Part shown: positions 53,400 to 63,299 of the stretch, one piece after another
Layout: every line of letters begins with the position of its first letter
Numbering within the stretch: the stretch's first letter is position 1
Source of the DNA: Stratiolaelaps scimitus
Taxonomy: Eukaryota > Arthropoda > Arachnida > Mesostigmata > Laelapidae
DNA: 64,000 nt
NCBI GenBank assembly: GCA_019614645.1
Contig: JABWDB010000032.1
Coordinates: 893,501-957,500, forward strand
Direction: 5' to 3'
Notes under the pieces: model-generated
What the model was told of the DNA's origin: nothing
Database searches by the model: none
Seen by the model: the letters and a program-made list of their open reading frames with translations, nothing else
Made by a program: the position numbers and the translations under genes

Positions 53400-53459
53400 A
53401 TTGCGAAACACAAAATCAACTTCACAGCACGATGATCACGACGATATGACGACAATGAC

Positions 53460-53495
53460 CACAACAACAGCAGCAGCAGCAGCAGCATCAACAGC
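53460..53495. repeat. (CAA/CAG)n triplet run in the 3' UTR
   Basis: ACAACAACAGCAGCAGCAGC-type run 60 bases past the LRP4 stop. It gives Gln/Ala-like frames but is downstream of the stop. Confidence 0.85.
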
Positions 53496-53764
53496 AATGC
53501 CACTATCAACGACGTATATAGCAGAAGATAATTAGTAGTAATTTTAATTAGCTTGCTTAATGCAACACATTACTATTACTACTACTACTACTACTACTAC
53601 ACTACCTTGGGTCACTGAACGTGAATTTAATGGCTGTAAGCCGACGTGGGATATCGACACTTACAGCTGTTCAGACCACTGGTCAGTTTATTCTTATTGG
53701 TACGTCTAAGCCAGCAGAGGATGCTGTTACTACAATAGACAAGCTGAAGGTTCCAGCAGATGTT

Positions 53765-53766
<2 letters not shown>

Positions 53767-53837
<71 letters not shown>
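53767..53837. repeat. (TA)n microsatellite, ~70 bases
   Basis: Uninterrupted TA array about 370 bases after the LRP4 stop. Confidence 0.97.
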
Positions 53838-53839
<2 letters not shown>

Positions 53840-54649
53840 TTGCCACATTGAGGACATCATCACCTGTATGTCTAGAGTACTAGAACGTGTTGATCTATTT
53901 CTCAACATGACGAACTGATTGTGTGGTTAGGAACTCTATGAAAGTTGCTCTCAAACAGCTTGGTGCACGGCTGAATGGCCGAGGTACACTGATGCATGTA
54001 CATGTGTAAAACACACATCTGAATTGATTCTCGGACAATATATATATATATATATATCTGCATAAAATTTGTAGCTATGAAAACGTTATTAATAATAACT
54101 GATTAGCATGGAATATTATATAATGATATTGTACAATAATGATCCACTATTTGCGCGTGCATATGTGTCGATATGTGAGGATTCGTACGTGCAGGCAACT
54201 ACTCGCATCTGCACGACGCACGTTACTAGCGAAACAGAACAATGCCGAATGGAGGCAGACTGGCGTCTGGGACGTCGTCCTCGTAAACTATCGAACAATG
54301 TTAGATGTCCGCATGTGTAGCTGTCGTATGCGTGAGTGTGGGCGTCTTTGTGTATGTGTGTGTGTGTGTGTATACTGCGTGCATGTTCATGCCGAATATG
54401 GCTGTATGTATCTACGGCTGGTTGTACGTTACTGGAGCTACTGCACGGAGGGCCATACCGAAGGGCCAGTACAGAGAGATGAGGCAGAGTCGCTCACCGA
54501 TCCCGTGAGATGTAAAAAGCTGACGACGCGTAAGTGGATGATTGAAATGAAATGAATGATTGTGTAGGCTTCGTCGAGTAGACGTTAATTAGCATAAACA
54601 CAAGTGTACATAATCTGTTTACTGCTGGTATATTAGCTGTTAATATACG

Positions 54650-54653
<4 letters not shown>

Positions 54654-54728
<75 letters not shown>
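54654..54728. repeat. (TA)n microsatellite, ~75 bases
   Basis: Uninterrupted TA array. Confidence 0.97.
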
Positions 54729-54733
<5 letters not shown>

Positions 54734-54948
54734 TCGGACCGGTTACAGCAACGTACAGCTGAGGTATCACCCACTGCTCATACAGTAGGCAGGGTGAGGC
54801 GAGTTCGATCAACTGGTCGACTTTTCGGAAGGACATCGTCAAAGCAGCATGAACAGAACAGAGCACACCACTGAGTAATCAAATATTGTACAGATGAACA
54901 TCCCTATCTTATCTACCTATCTATCTGGCTAATTAGATAGCTATAATG

Positions 54949-54950
<2 letters not shown>

Positions 54951-54993
<43 letters not shown>

Positions 54994-55044
54994 ACATATA
55001 TATATATATATATATATATATGTGTATATATATATATATATATT

Positions 55045-55096
<52 letters not shown>

Positions 55097-55110
55097 TATA
55101 TATGTGTGTA
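54951..55110. repeat. Compound TA/TG microsatellite, ~160 bases
   Basis: TA runs interrupted by TGTATG, TGTGTA and TTTAAA steps. A (CTAT)n trail precedes it at 54906-54926. Confidence 0.95.
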
Positions 55111-55724
55111 TATAGCTCGTCCAGGGTTGTATTTTGTGTTGATCGTCTCATTTTCTATCGATCACTTAATGACAATTTCTAATTGATGATAGCTTGTAAG
55201 GTTAAAATAGCGGGAACATGCAGTACGGCGTATTTGTCATTATGGATTCGTTAATGGGGAGGCACGGAAACGATATGGTAACGATTCACCGGTGTTAATT
55301 GATGATGCCTTTAATTGCCTCTCTCTCTCTATTGTCGCTTTATTCTATTGTGTCTCATCTGTTCCCCTGTTTTCATTGTTGTTGTAGCGTTCGGAGTTTT
55401 ACTAACAGATTTCATAATGATAATACTGTCATCAGTAACAACAAAATAATGAACATTGACAATTAGCATTATGGCAGGATTGTTATGGTGTTAAGTTCGA
55501 ATGTCATATCCACACGGAAGTAGAAATCGAAACGAGGGGAGGATTCACGAGATCTGGGCCAGAGTGTTTTTCGTACCGGGGTAAGAGTTGAGTTGATCAT
55601 CGGAATCGGCTGCCGACCCCTCTCACTCCGAGGACGAATAAGTAACGAACTCCATTCGAACGGTGTATCTGTTTTTTCTATCTATCTATAGTATTTATTA
55701 AAGCTGGTATAGGGGTTTAGCCTG

Positions 55725-55825
55725 AGGTGGAAAATCGCGCGGGGGGGCATGAACCGAAGGCTCCTGGCCGACGCTCATCCAACTGCAGGAATAGAGTTGG
55801 CCGCCGCATTCTTTAAAACAGGTAC
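55725..55825 (+). repeat. Moderately repeated element (family F)
   Basis: GGCTCCTGGCCGACGCTCAT and CCAACTGCAGGAATAGAG recur, diverged, at 59265-59400 (GCCGGCCAGGAGCCG, CTGCTCATCCAACTGC). Two copies only, so the boundaries are uncertain. Confidence 0.4.
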
Positions 55826-55859
55826 ACTAATTTGAACACCGCGCAGAGCATTCATTCAA

Positions 55860-55890
<31 letters not shown>

Positions 55891-56917
55891 TACTATCCTT
55901 GCGAGGGCGAAGGCGAATTAGCGAAACGAGCAGAGAGGGCATGTTTCAATTTAATCATATTTTTGTCACTATGCTGGGGAGTGAATAATATAGAAGATTT
56001 TCTGAGAATTAGCAACTGACGCCGATAGTAAACATATATATATATATATGGTTATATAGTTATAACGGAAGAAGAGGCTTACGAAAACTGAAGACAGTAC
56101 ACCTTTGTTATACCGTTGAATTAATCGATGGCGGTCATCGCACGTTCATGACACGTGAGATGTCGAGACGGTGATGATGACAATGATGTCGATCTGAAAT
56201 CCTCCAGAAACAACAAGAACAACAACAACAAAGCTAACAACATATGAAAAATATATATGTTACATAAATTAATCGATGACAATATTACTGATAATGATAC
56301 ATGACGCAGAGCAATCAGCTGCCACGAACACACTTCAGGCCTCAGCTATGACACTATCTTCGTGTGTGTGTGTGTGGAATTGGCGGAGGCGTCTCTTCTG
56401 CCAACATGAACGACGCGATGCAACGGACAAATCGATTCTGACAATAATAATTTTTCTACAGAACAATCCCCCCAGAGTGAAGAAAACACCTCGCATTTTT
56501 AGCAAGGAATGAGATGAATGTTTCGATTTGTTTGTCCAAATGAAATGTTTTATGATTTATCCTCCGGTGGGGGTCTCGGGGGGCAGTTGAGGCGCGCACC
56601 TCTGATGAGTGTGAACCAGTATTGGTTTGAGATATACGAATCAATTAGTCAAGCGAATCTTATCAATTTCTCTGCCAGCGGCGTCCGCCAGACGATGGTG
56701 TCGTCGCTCGGTAACGATCATTTGTGAAGGTTGCCCTTGTAGACTCATTTTCGGTAGGTAGAATATAAGCGCTTCTCATGTATAGCATACCCTGGGCAGA
56801 TATCCGAGTGGTATATCTGACAACGAGCCACGAAGCGGCATAGTATAAAAATATAGATGTGCATGACATATAAACACATTGAAGAAAAAAACAACAACAA
56901 CAGCAACATATACATCA

Positions 56918-56923
56918 AATAAA
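56918..56923 (+). promoter_or_regulatory. Candidate poly(A) signal AATAAA
   Basis: AATAAA in CATCAAATAAATAATACG. It is the first clean + strand AATAAA after the LRP4 stop outside repeats that I noticed. A downstream GT-rich element (GAGTGTAGTT) follows within 20 bases. Confidence 0.3.
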
Positions 56924-57110
56924 TAATACGAGTGTAGTTACCATCTATAAAAATGGCGAATACACCTTTGAAGCATCAACGATGGATGGAGAATATGTGC
57001 TGCTGGATCTCGCTTGGTGACGGAGCAGTTCAGTGCCGACCGCAACAGCCGAGCAATAGTCGATGCGATAATCTCTCTTGTAAGTTAGGCAGATTTCTAT
57101 GATCTGTATC

Positions 57111-57116
57111 AATAAA
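57111..57116 (+). promoter_or_regulatory. Candidate poly(A) signal AATAAA
   Basis: GTATCAATAAAAATTTGTCT: a second + strand candidate with a T-rich stretch following (TTGTTGTC). Confidence 0.3.
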
Positions 57117-57182
57117 AATTTGTCTACTGTTATCAAACGGGCGAATTGTTGTCATTTAACGCTTAGTTATTGGCATTTCAAG

Positions 57183-57239
57183 AGCGGACAGTCCTCATGA
57201 TATGCCCTAATATATATATACATATATAGTCAACTCGGT

Positions 57240-57276
<37 letters not shown>

Positions 57277-57300
57277 GGCATATCATGAGGACTGTCCGCT
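57183..57300. repeat. Fold-back element: inverted repeat around TA arrays
   Basis: AGCGGACAGTCCTCATGATA (from 57183) is matched in reverse complement by TATCATGAGGACTGTCCGCT (to 57300). The arms extend over GCCCTAATATATAT and meet around a loop with GTCAACTCGGTTCTC. Confidence 0.92.
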
Positions 57301-57301
57301 A

Positions 57302-57341
<40 letters not shown>

Positions 57342-57367
57342 GATTTCACATGAGATCGTTTTTAGCG

Positions 57368-57450
57368 ACGGTTTTGGGGATTAGTTGAGTACCGAGGCCG
57401 TCATTGTCCCGAGAAAGGCGAGGGTATTGCCTCTCTGCGCAGCTAGGTAG
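57368..57450 (+). repeat. Family C fragment
   Basis: GGATTAGTTGAGTACCGAGG, CCGTCATTGTCCCGAGAAAG, GCGAGGGTATTGCCTCTCTG. Same segment as at 19421-19505. Confidence 0.6.
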
Positions 57451-57804
57451 ATATATGGATATATGGTCAGCTCAGATCTCTGACATTAGAAGGTTCTACT
57501 AAAAAGAACTATTTGGATCTGTTCTGAAACATAATTTCCGAACAAACATGGGAGATTCGACTCGAAACGAGAAACAAACACTAAAAGAGAATATATCCTT
57601 GCAATGTGCTAGTTCCGTTTATTAATACGTCATGTTGCTTTCTTTAGTAATTGCAAACATGGGAACACTAGACCAGTGAAATTGTGCATTATATATATAT
57701 ATATATCGTCACTTTCTGGTTTCGTGATTTTTCTCTGGATATTCTGTCACGATCAATTTCTAACTGCTTTGTTAATATGTGCAACGATCATGAACTGAGA
57801 TAGT

Positions 57805-58090
57805 TTATGAGAGAGGCTCACAGAGGATCACACGAAGTTTATCCGCGACAGAATCGCAAGGACGAACGCACTGTTCAATCCCATACAAAGCCTTGATCTG
57901 GAAGGGGAACAGGACAGGACAAAGTCCCGCGAGAGGTGGCCCAACTTTAGTGTCAAATAGCGAGCAGACGATCTTCACTGATATCCTCCTGGGGCATTGA
58001 CAGAAACGCAAACGCTCACGGAAGGTAACGTTTACGTCGATTCGAAGGTCGTCAATGATGGCGCTACTAGAGAGCTCTACTAAGGTATAA
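57805..58090 (-). CDS. Candidate minus-strand exon, unknown protein
   Basis: A minus-strand frame with a possible acceptor (TATACCTTAG|TA near 58082) reads ELSSSAIIDDLRIDVNVTFR and continues Cys-rich (CQCPRRISVKIVCSLFDTKV, ALYGIEQCVRPCDSVADKLR) to a stop at 57805. The amino-acid mix is protein-like and the stretch is free of repeats, but codon bias is weaker than in the LRP4 exons and I recognise no family. An AATAAA on the minus strand lies about 190 bases further on. The upstream part of the frame is only a poly-Tyr microsatellite read-through. Confidence 0.25.
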
Positions 58091-59504
58091 TAATAATAAT
58101 AATAATAATAATGCATCGGGAGCATTTTATTCTGGGTTAGCATGAACGAAGGGGCAGTGGGCTCCGCTGATTTTGGCTTCTTCGTGGGGGTGTCCAAGCG
58201 AACTCTACTGAAATAGAACACATTCAAATTCGACTAAGGTAGAACGCTACGAGAGAGTTTTCGTCGGCTGATTTTATTTCGATTATTTTTCCTGTGTAAT
58301 GTTCTCGGTTTTTTGGCCAATGCCAACAAAATTTCACTTGCCATATTCTCGACATGGCTATTCAGCCGGAATAGTGCAATGGTTCACTGGACATGGGAGA
58401 CTTTACGATACGAACCTGTGCAATGTCAAATACATGGAGGGTGACTTGTGCTGCGAATTAATCGACAAACAACACCATTTTTAAAGGCTTCTAACACGAC
58501 GTTTTATACTGCTTCGCATTTTATACCATAAGGTCTACGTAAAGGGTGGTTGTTTTTTGATTTCTTGATACGTCTCGACGTGCTGAACAACTTTGCTTAT
58601 TTTCATCAGGTGAGAATCGCATTTTTGGTATTTTTTTTGCATTTTTTCCTCAACTATTTTAACATGGCTTTCTATGTGAGGGATACTTTTCTCGCGGTTT
58701 TTCGATGCGTGTCGACAAGCTGAACAACTTTATAATAGGTATCCCTATACCTAAGGCCATTTTCTCGCTACTTTTCATTTAATTTGAGTACTTTCCCTTT
58801 GTTTAAAGTGTTTCGTTTTCTCATGAGGTGAAAGCTCATCGAAGTCGCTATAGTTGTGATAATGTGCGTGTGAATTGTGTCAAGTATGCGTTAGTCTTTT
58901 TTATTTGCAAAAAACAAAAACCTACCACAAAAAAAATTCACTGTTTTCGTCGTTTTCTCACACTTTCCTCTAAGTTTTTCTTAACAATGTCAATTGAAGG
59001 TTATTACATTTGAGAAGCGGCATCTGTTGTTATTCTTTTACAAATTGACAAATTCAATGAATTAAGTGTAATGTTCGATTTACTTCTTATACAGAGCATT
59101 GAGAGTGTGTATTATAGGCTTGATTGAAACGTCCGGCTGAGCTGAACAAGCAATAGGTGTTCCTACACCTAAAGTCGACCGTTTTCAAGATAATGTCGAT
59201 TATGCGTTTAAATGCTGAAGGACACTGTATTGTCTGTCTGCCCGTCAGCATCTAATTGTGGAAGGACGCGCCGGCCAGGAGCCGAACGCTACTGAACGCT
59301 GCTCATCCAACTGCGAAAGCCAGATCAGAGCCACGGCGTGGGCGGGGAGCCGCAGGCTCCCGCCGACGTCCCAACTGACGTCTCAGAAACTTCCGAATCT
59401 CAACTTCTGAATTTTACAACATCCAACAACTAACATATTGCTAGCGGGACTAGAGTCCAACTCTAGTGGCGGGGTTGGACGGGGGGGGGTTTCCAGCAAA
59501 CCCT

Positions 59505-59542
59505 CGAGCTGAGGGTCAGCTCGAAAAAAAAAAAAAAAAAAA
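59505..59542 (+). repeat. Family B 3' end with poly-A
   Basis: AGCTGAGGGTCAGCTCG followed by about 22 A. It shows that family B terminates in GGTCAGCTCG plus poly-A, a retroposed 3' end. Confidence 0.8.
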
Positions 59543-59719
59543 AACTCTAGTGGCCGGGGGGTGGGGTGATGAGGAATCACTTAAAAAGTAACTTTTGCCT
59601 TATCAAAAGCTTCGTCCCTGCTCCATCTCATTGCTTACCGGCGTCTATTGAGTCCACTTGGGCTAACGGCAATCGATAGCCGGTTATAGAACACTAGCCG
59701 GAGCAGTACACACCTTCCC

Positions 59720-59945
59720 CAGAGATCGAAGTAATGCCAAGCGTAAAGCCGACTCTGACGAGAAGAGAGGGACTCTCTCAGCAGAGGATGGTGGTTTTAG
59801 CAGGCAGAGGCGTTTTGTCATCTACGTCGGCCCCCCACCTGCACTGGGTCGGGGCCCACTTTCATGGAGATTGGAAGGTGTCTCTGGTGGCGTCCGCGCG
59901 TTTGAAAAAAATTTCCTCCTCTCAAAAAAATAAAAAAAAATAGAT
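59720..59945 (+). repeat. Family E repeat, best copy
   Basis: GATCGAAGTAATGCCAAGCG, CTCAGCAGAGGATGGTGGTT, GCAGGCAGAGGCGTTTTGTC, GGGCCCACTTTCATGGAGAT, TGGAAGGTGTCTCTGGTGGC, AAATTTCCTCCTCTC then A-rich. The poly-A-like end suggests a retroposon. I see no tRNA boxes. Confidence 0.75.
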
Positions 59946-61009
59946 AAGGTCCGCCACGGCTGTTGTTGTTGTTGCGGCTCCACTGCCCACCTTAGCTACG
60001 ACCTGTTTACTATAATTCACCATGTGTAAGCTATTATCGTACATAATCCCACTTTTCAACTTAGTCTTTCTATTCGTAATCGATTATTCCAAACGATAAG
60101 TTCACAATTTCCGACGATACAATTTACTGCTCCAGATGGCTCCCTGACTCTTGAACTCTGCCGGGACATCGAATCCTGACATCGATTTGATGGGGAAGAG
60201 TGTTATTATTATTATTATTATGATTATTCGTTGCTTCCTTCGTCGTTTTGAATGTCTTGAACAGCGAGCATATTCCATTTTCGCCGTGTTCGTGATGGCA
60301 TACGCGGCCCGCTCAGACATTCGTTTGAGGACAATTCATTCCAACAGAACCATGGCAACCGAACGTATGCTTTTGATTATCATGGCTGTATCGATATCCA
60401 TCGCACCCCCGGGGGAGGGGCTTGGGGGCTCATGTGGTTGTGGGGTACCCCAGCGATATGCGACCCACTATGGGTGGTTTGCAAGAAAGTTATTGACGAC
60501 AGCGGCGCGGCAGACGGCAAAGAAGCTCGATCATCTACATCCATTAGCGTTCGGTGCGTCGGTGGTTGAGGGGGCGGCGGGGGCGCCGGGGGCGGCGGCG
60601 GGGGCAGCGACCAACCCCGAATGCGAAACGGGAATCAAGAAAATCAGAGATACAAACATGATGGTAAACATTTGCATTTCCTATGGCGCCCGCCCCCAGC
60701 TCCCCCGGCATCGTACGCTTTTACATTGTCCATCGATTTGTTGGTACTTATGCGAGAATGTCGATTATGAATCGGCGCGGGTTTTATATCGTATAAAAAA
60801 TCTCGTTCCGTAAACAACGTCCATTGTTCAAGTGGCTCTACCGTGCGGAAGCGATATGTGCAACGTATTCAATAATGATAAAATAGTAGAAGAAGAATTA
60901 TATAATGTTTTTCACCAGCATCTACATATGTAGGGACTGTGTCGAGATCGGTGACAGCCGAGATCGCTTGCTTTCGTGTGCCTTCCTTACAACTCGGGGG
61001 GCGGGGGTA

Positions 61010-61160
61010 TGACATGTAACGGGTCACATAGAGGGGGTTCGGTCCGCCGACACCGTTGCACATTTGCATTTTGGGGTTAGGCCCAGTCCGTCCTACGAAG
61101 CGATGCAACAAAAAATAGGCACTTCCGTCGACGTTAAATGTGTAAGGCCAACGGATAGTA
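61010..61160 (+). repeat. Family D SINE, diverged
   Basis: GGTTCGGTCCGCCGACACCG (B-box region), TTGCACATTTGCATTTTGGG, GTCCGTCCTACGAAGCGATG, CGACGTTAAATGTGTAAGGC. Confidence 0.68.
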
Positions 61161-61448
61161 AGTAAACATTAATTACGTACGACCGTAAGCAATTAGCTAT
61201 CGTCAAGCTGACGTTTGACATCGACCAAGCAATGATATATTGTAACAGATACTCGGAGCGGACATCAAAGACGTATCACGACCGTTGTTTAAGCCCAAAT
61301 CGCCACTTTATTCACTAATCGCCGAATTCCCTATGTCGAAAACAATGGTAGAATTACTAAACGATATCATATCTGTCGTTATTCCGTTGTTTATATTAAG
61401 AAAAGATTATTTTCATTTCATTCATCAGTTGTGATTAGTTATGATGAT

Positions 61449-61504
61449 GGTAAATGGTAAATCTTTATTGGTTTATTTAAGGAGCTGCAATTTTTCAATG
61501 CTTA
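61449..61504 (-). repeat. Family A 3'-tail fragment, reversed
   Basis: GGTAAATGGTAAATCTTTAT, TTATTTAAGGAGCTGCAATT, TTTCAATGCTTAA. Confidence 0.75.
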
Positions 61505-62687
61505 ATAATGATGATTAATTATGATTCATTAATCTTCACTTATGTATGCATTCAATTGATCGTTCATGAATTCAAACTGTTCTGCTATGCCAGTTCTTCG
61601 AGGTTGACTAATTAAAAACCAATATATTTACTTCTACATAGATCAACTTTCTCGGATTCGAAAAGTTGAGAGAGGATTTTGATCGACGTTTAATAGTCAG
61701 ACAGATTCGGATGACCCCTGGCGGAACCTGATGATAACAGTAGCCTCGACACAAGTTAAATATTAAATAAATGACTACACAAAAGATGTTAGCCGTCTGT
61801 GCTTATGAATATGTCGAATTATTTGTGGACAATTCATAATAATAATTCTAATAATAATAATAATATCAAGCTAAACAGCACAAACAGCAGACCATGATTT
61901 TATTTCTTCAGTAAATTGCAAGTAGTTTTCTCGCCAGGAAAGGACAACTGTTCGAAGGTGGCATACCTCCCCTTAATGAGAGAGCGGCTTCTACGTTGCG
62001 CGCCAGCAAACGTCTAATTAGCTCTCAGTGACGTTCGCTTTTAGAGTAGGTGGTCCATGAAAGCAGCACTCAGGAGTAATGCACTGTTCGATGAGCACTG
62101 TTTGCACACCGATAGGCGCTATCCTGTATGTCCCTTGCAATGGGGCTATTGTTTCTTAGACGTGTGCAGATTGTAGCGTTGTTCTGAGACGACCTTCGAC
62201 ACCTTTACACAATGCAGAGGTGGGGGGGTCCCAGCCTCAGAACCCCAACGTCTTTTTGACTTGCCGATCATATTAGCAGTGTCGAATGGCCCCCTGCAAA
62301 CGTTTGGGACGTAAACCTCTCATCGACGCCTTTGCAGGATTTACACGCAGCAGCAGCGGCAGCACATGGTGCTCACATGCGTGTCCTTACAGTATCCAAT
62401 CGAAATCAGGTAGCACTAGAGCATTGTACGATGTAGATTCCCCACATCTACGGTATGACAAACTCTCAGGAGAAGGACCGATAGCTATGAGCGAGTAAAT
62501 GCTGCACAAATCACCCCATCCGTGCCTCAATAAAGGTCGTTCTGCATGACATTCTATCGTAAAATGAACCTGAAATAACAGTAACGATACACTGATAGCC
62601 GGAACAACTCGATACGAATAGCGTTTGAACAATAATTACGTATGACACACCATTTATTCTCGCGAAGCTCGCCAGGAAACGACCTGT

Positions 62688-62911
62688 AACGGCTGAGTGG
62701 TTTCTGGCTGTAAAAAGCCAGAGGCCGCAGGTTCGAATCCCGTCGCATGACATATAAGGGACATGACATGTAACTTAAGAATTAACTTAAGCATTGACAT
62801 ATTAACTTAAGCAATGACATATAACTTAAGCATAACTTAAGCACGTCGCATGACATATAACTTAAGCATTATATGCAGTTCCTTTAATAAATCAATAACG
62901 CTTTACTTTCC
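62688..62911 (+). repeat. Family A SINE with internal amplification
   Basis: GGCTGAGTGGTTTCTGGCTG, AAGCCAGAGGCCGCAGGTTC, GAATCCCGTCGCATGACATA are standard. The segment GACATATAACTTAAGCAT is then reiterated about five times with variation before GCAGTTCCTTTAATAAATCA closes the element. Confidence 0.82.
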
Positions 62912-63299
62912 TGCTCAATGAATATTTCCCTGATATACCTGGCATTGATTCCTTACTTAGATACAATGTTCAGTGGCCATCAAGAGCACAGCGTACTCCG
63001 TAGAAAGAATACCAACACGGATGGATCTAGGCTAATTAGTGCGGAAATTAGCCAAATTGAACGTGGTCGCTTGCTTGTGTAGACCCAAGCATGATTTTAA
63101 TTCTGTATTTTACATATCCCTTCGTCAAATGGGTAAGTCCACTGACAAAAGCTTGCCAGATCAATAGAGCTCCAATCGTTCCTTGGCCAGTAATATGTTT
63201 AGTATTAGTTGTGTGTTCCTTTTTGCTGCCAGTTTCCACAGTGTCATTGTGCTTCGTGGAGCTGGCACCAAAAGCTTTTGCCGTTGTTGGAAGAGCCAG

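Larger units (their letters stand above)
49239..50838 (+). other. LRP4 intron 15
   Basis: 1.6 kb holding two complete family A SINEs in sense orientation (49770-49913 and 50663-50809), a reversed A tail scrap (about 50150-50190), and unique sequence. The second SINE ends 30 bases before the exon 16 acceptor. Confidence 0.87.
51239..52894 (+). other. LRP4 intron 16
   Basis: 1.66 kb: (ATT)n at 51275-51296, family A (51426-51575), reversed family B (51665-51935), reversed B 3' end (52590-52699), an A tail (52728-52798) and a tRNA-like scrap (52801-52862) 32 bases before the exon 17 acceptor. Much of this intron is SINE. Confidence 0.85.
53400..57120 (+). other. Probable LRP4 3' UTR and flank
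   Basis: Starts with CAG/CAA triplets (53466-53492) and (TAC)n (53575-53600), then unique sequence broken by very long TA arrays. The first AATAAA candidates that are not inside TA arrays are at 56918 and 57111. A 3' UTR up to 3.7 kb is possible, or an earlier non-canonical site may be used. No other gene is supported here. Confidence 0.5.
57340..59260. other. Flank, mostly unique AT-rich sequence
   Basis: Apart from the family C fragment, a short TA array (57690-57706), (ATA)n at 58086-58112 and the minus-strand candidate exon, I see no repeat family or gene. 58280-59200 is T-rich with no coding signature. Confidence 0.6.
59946..62680. other. Flank with scattered SINE scraps
   Basis: Contains (ATT)n at 60203-60222, a G-rich patch at 60560-60615, a family D copy (about 61010-61160), a reversed family A tail (61449-61504) and (ATA)n near 61850. 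A 220-codon + frame (60151-60813) crosses the ATT and G-rich repeats and has no recognisable domain. No gene is supported. Confidence 0.6.

Noticed and set aside
907..53399. LRP5/6 (arrow) as the identity of the receptor gene
   Set aside because: LRP5/6 has three LDL-A repeats between the fourth EGF and the membrane helix and PPPSPxS motifs in the tail. Here a Thr/Pro stalk follows the fourth EGF directly, the last EGF has the short LRP4-type end, and no LDL-A or PPPSPxS is present.
60151..60813. 220-codon + frame, the longest uninterrupted open frame in the window
   Set aside because: It runs through an ATT microsatellite (poly-Ile) and a G-rich repeat (Gly/Ala), has no domain, no clear upstream promoter or splice signals, and mixed codon bias. 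A chance frame is more likely, though a lineage-specific gene cannot be excluded.
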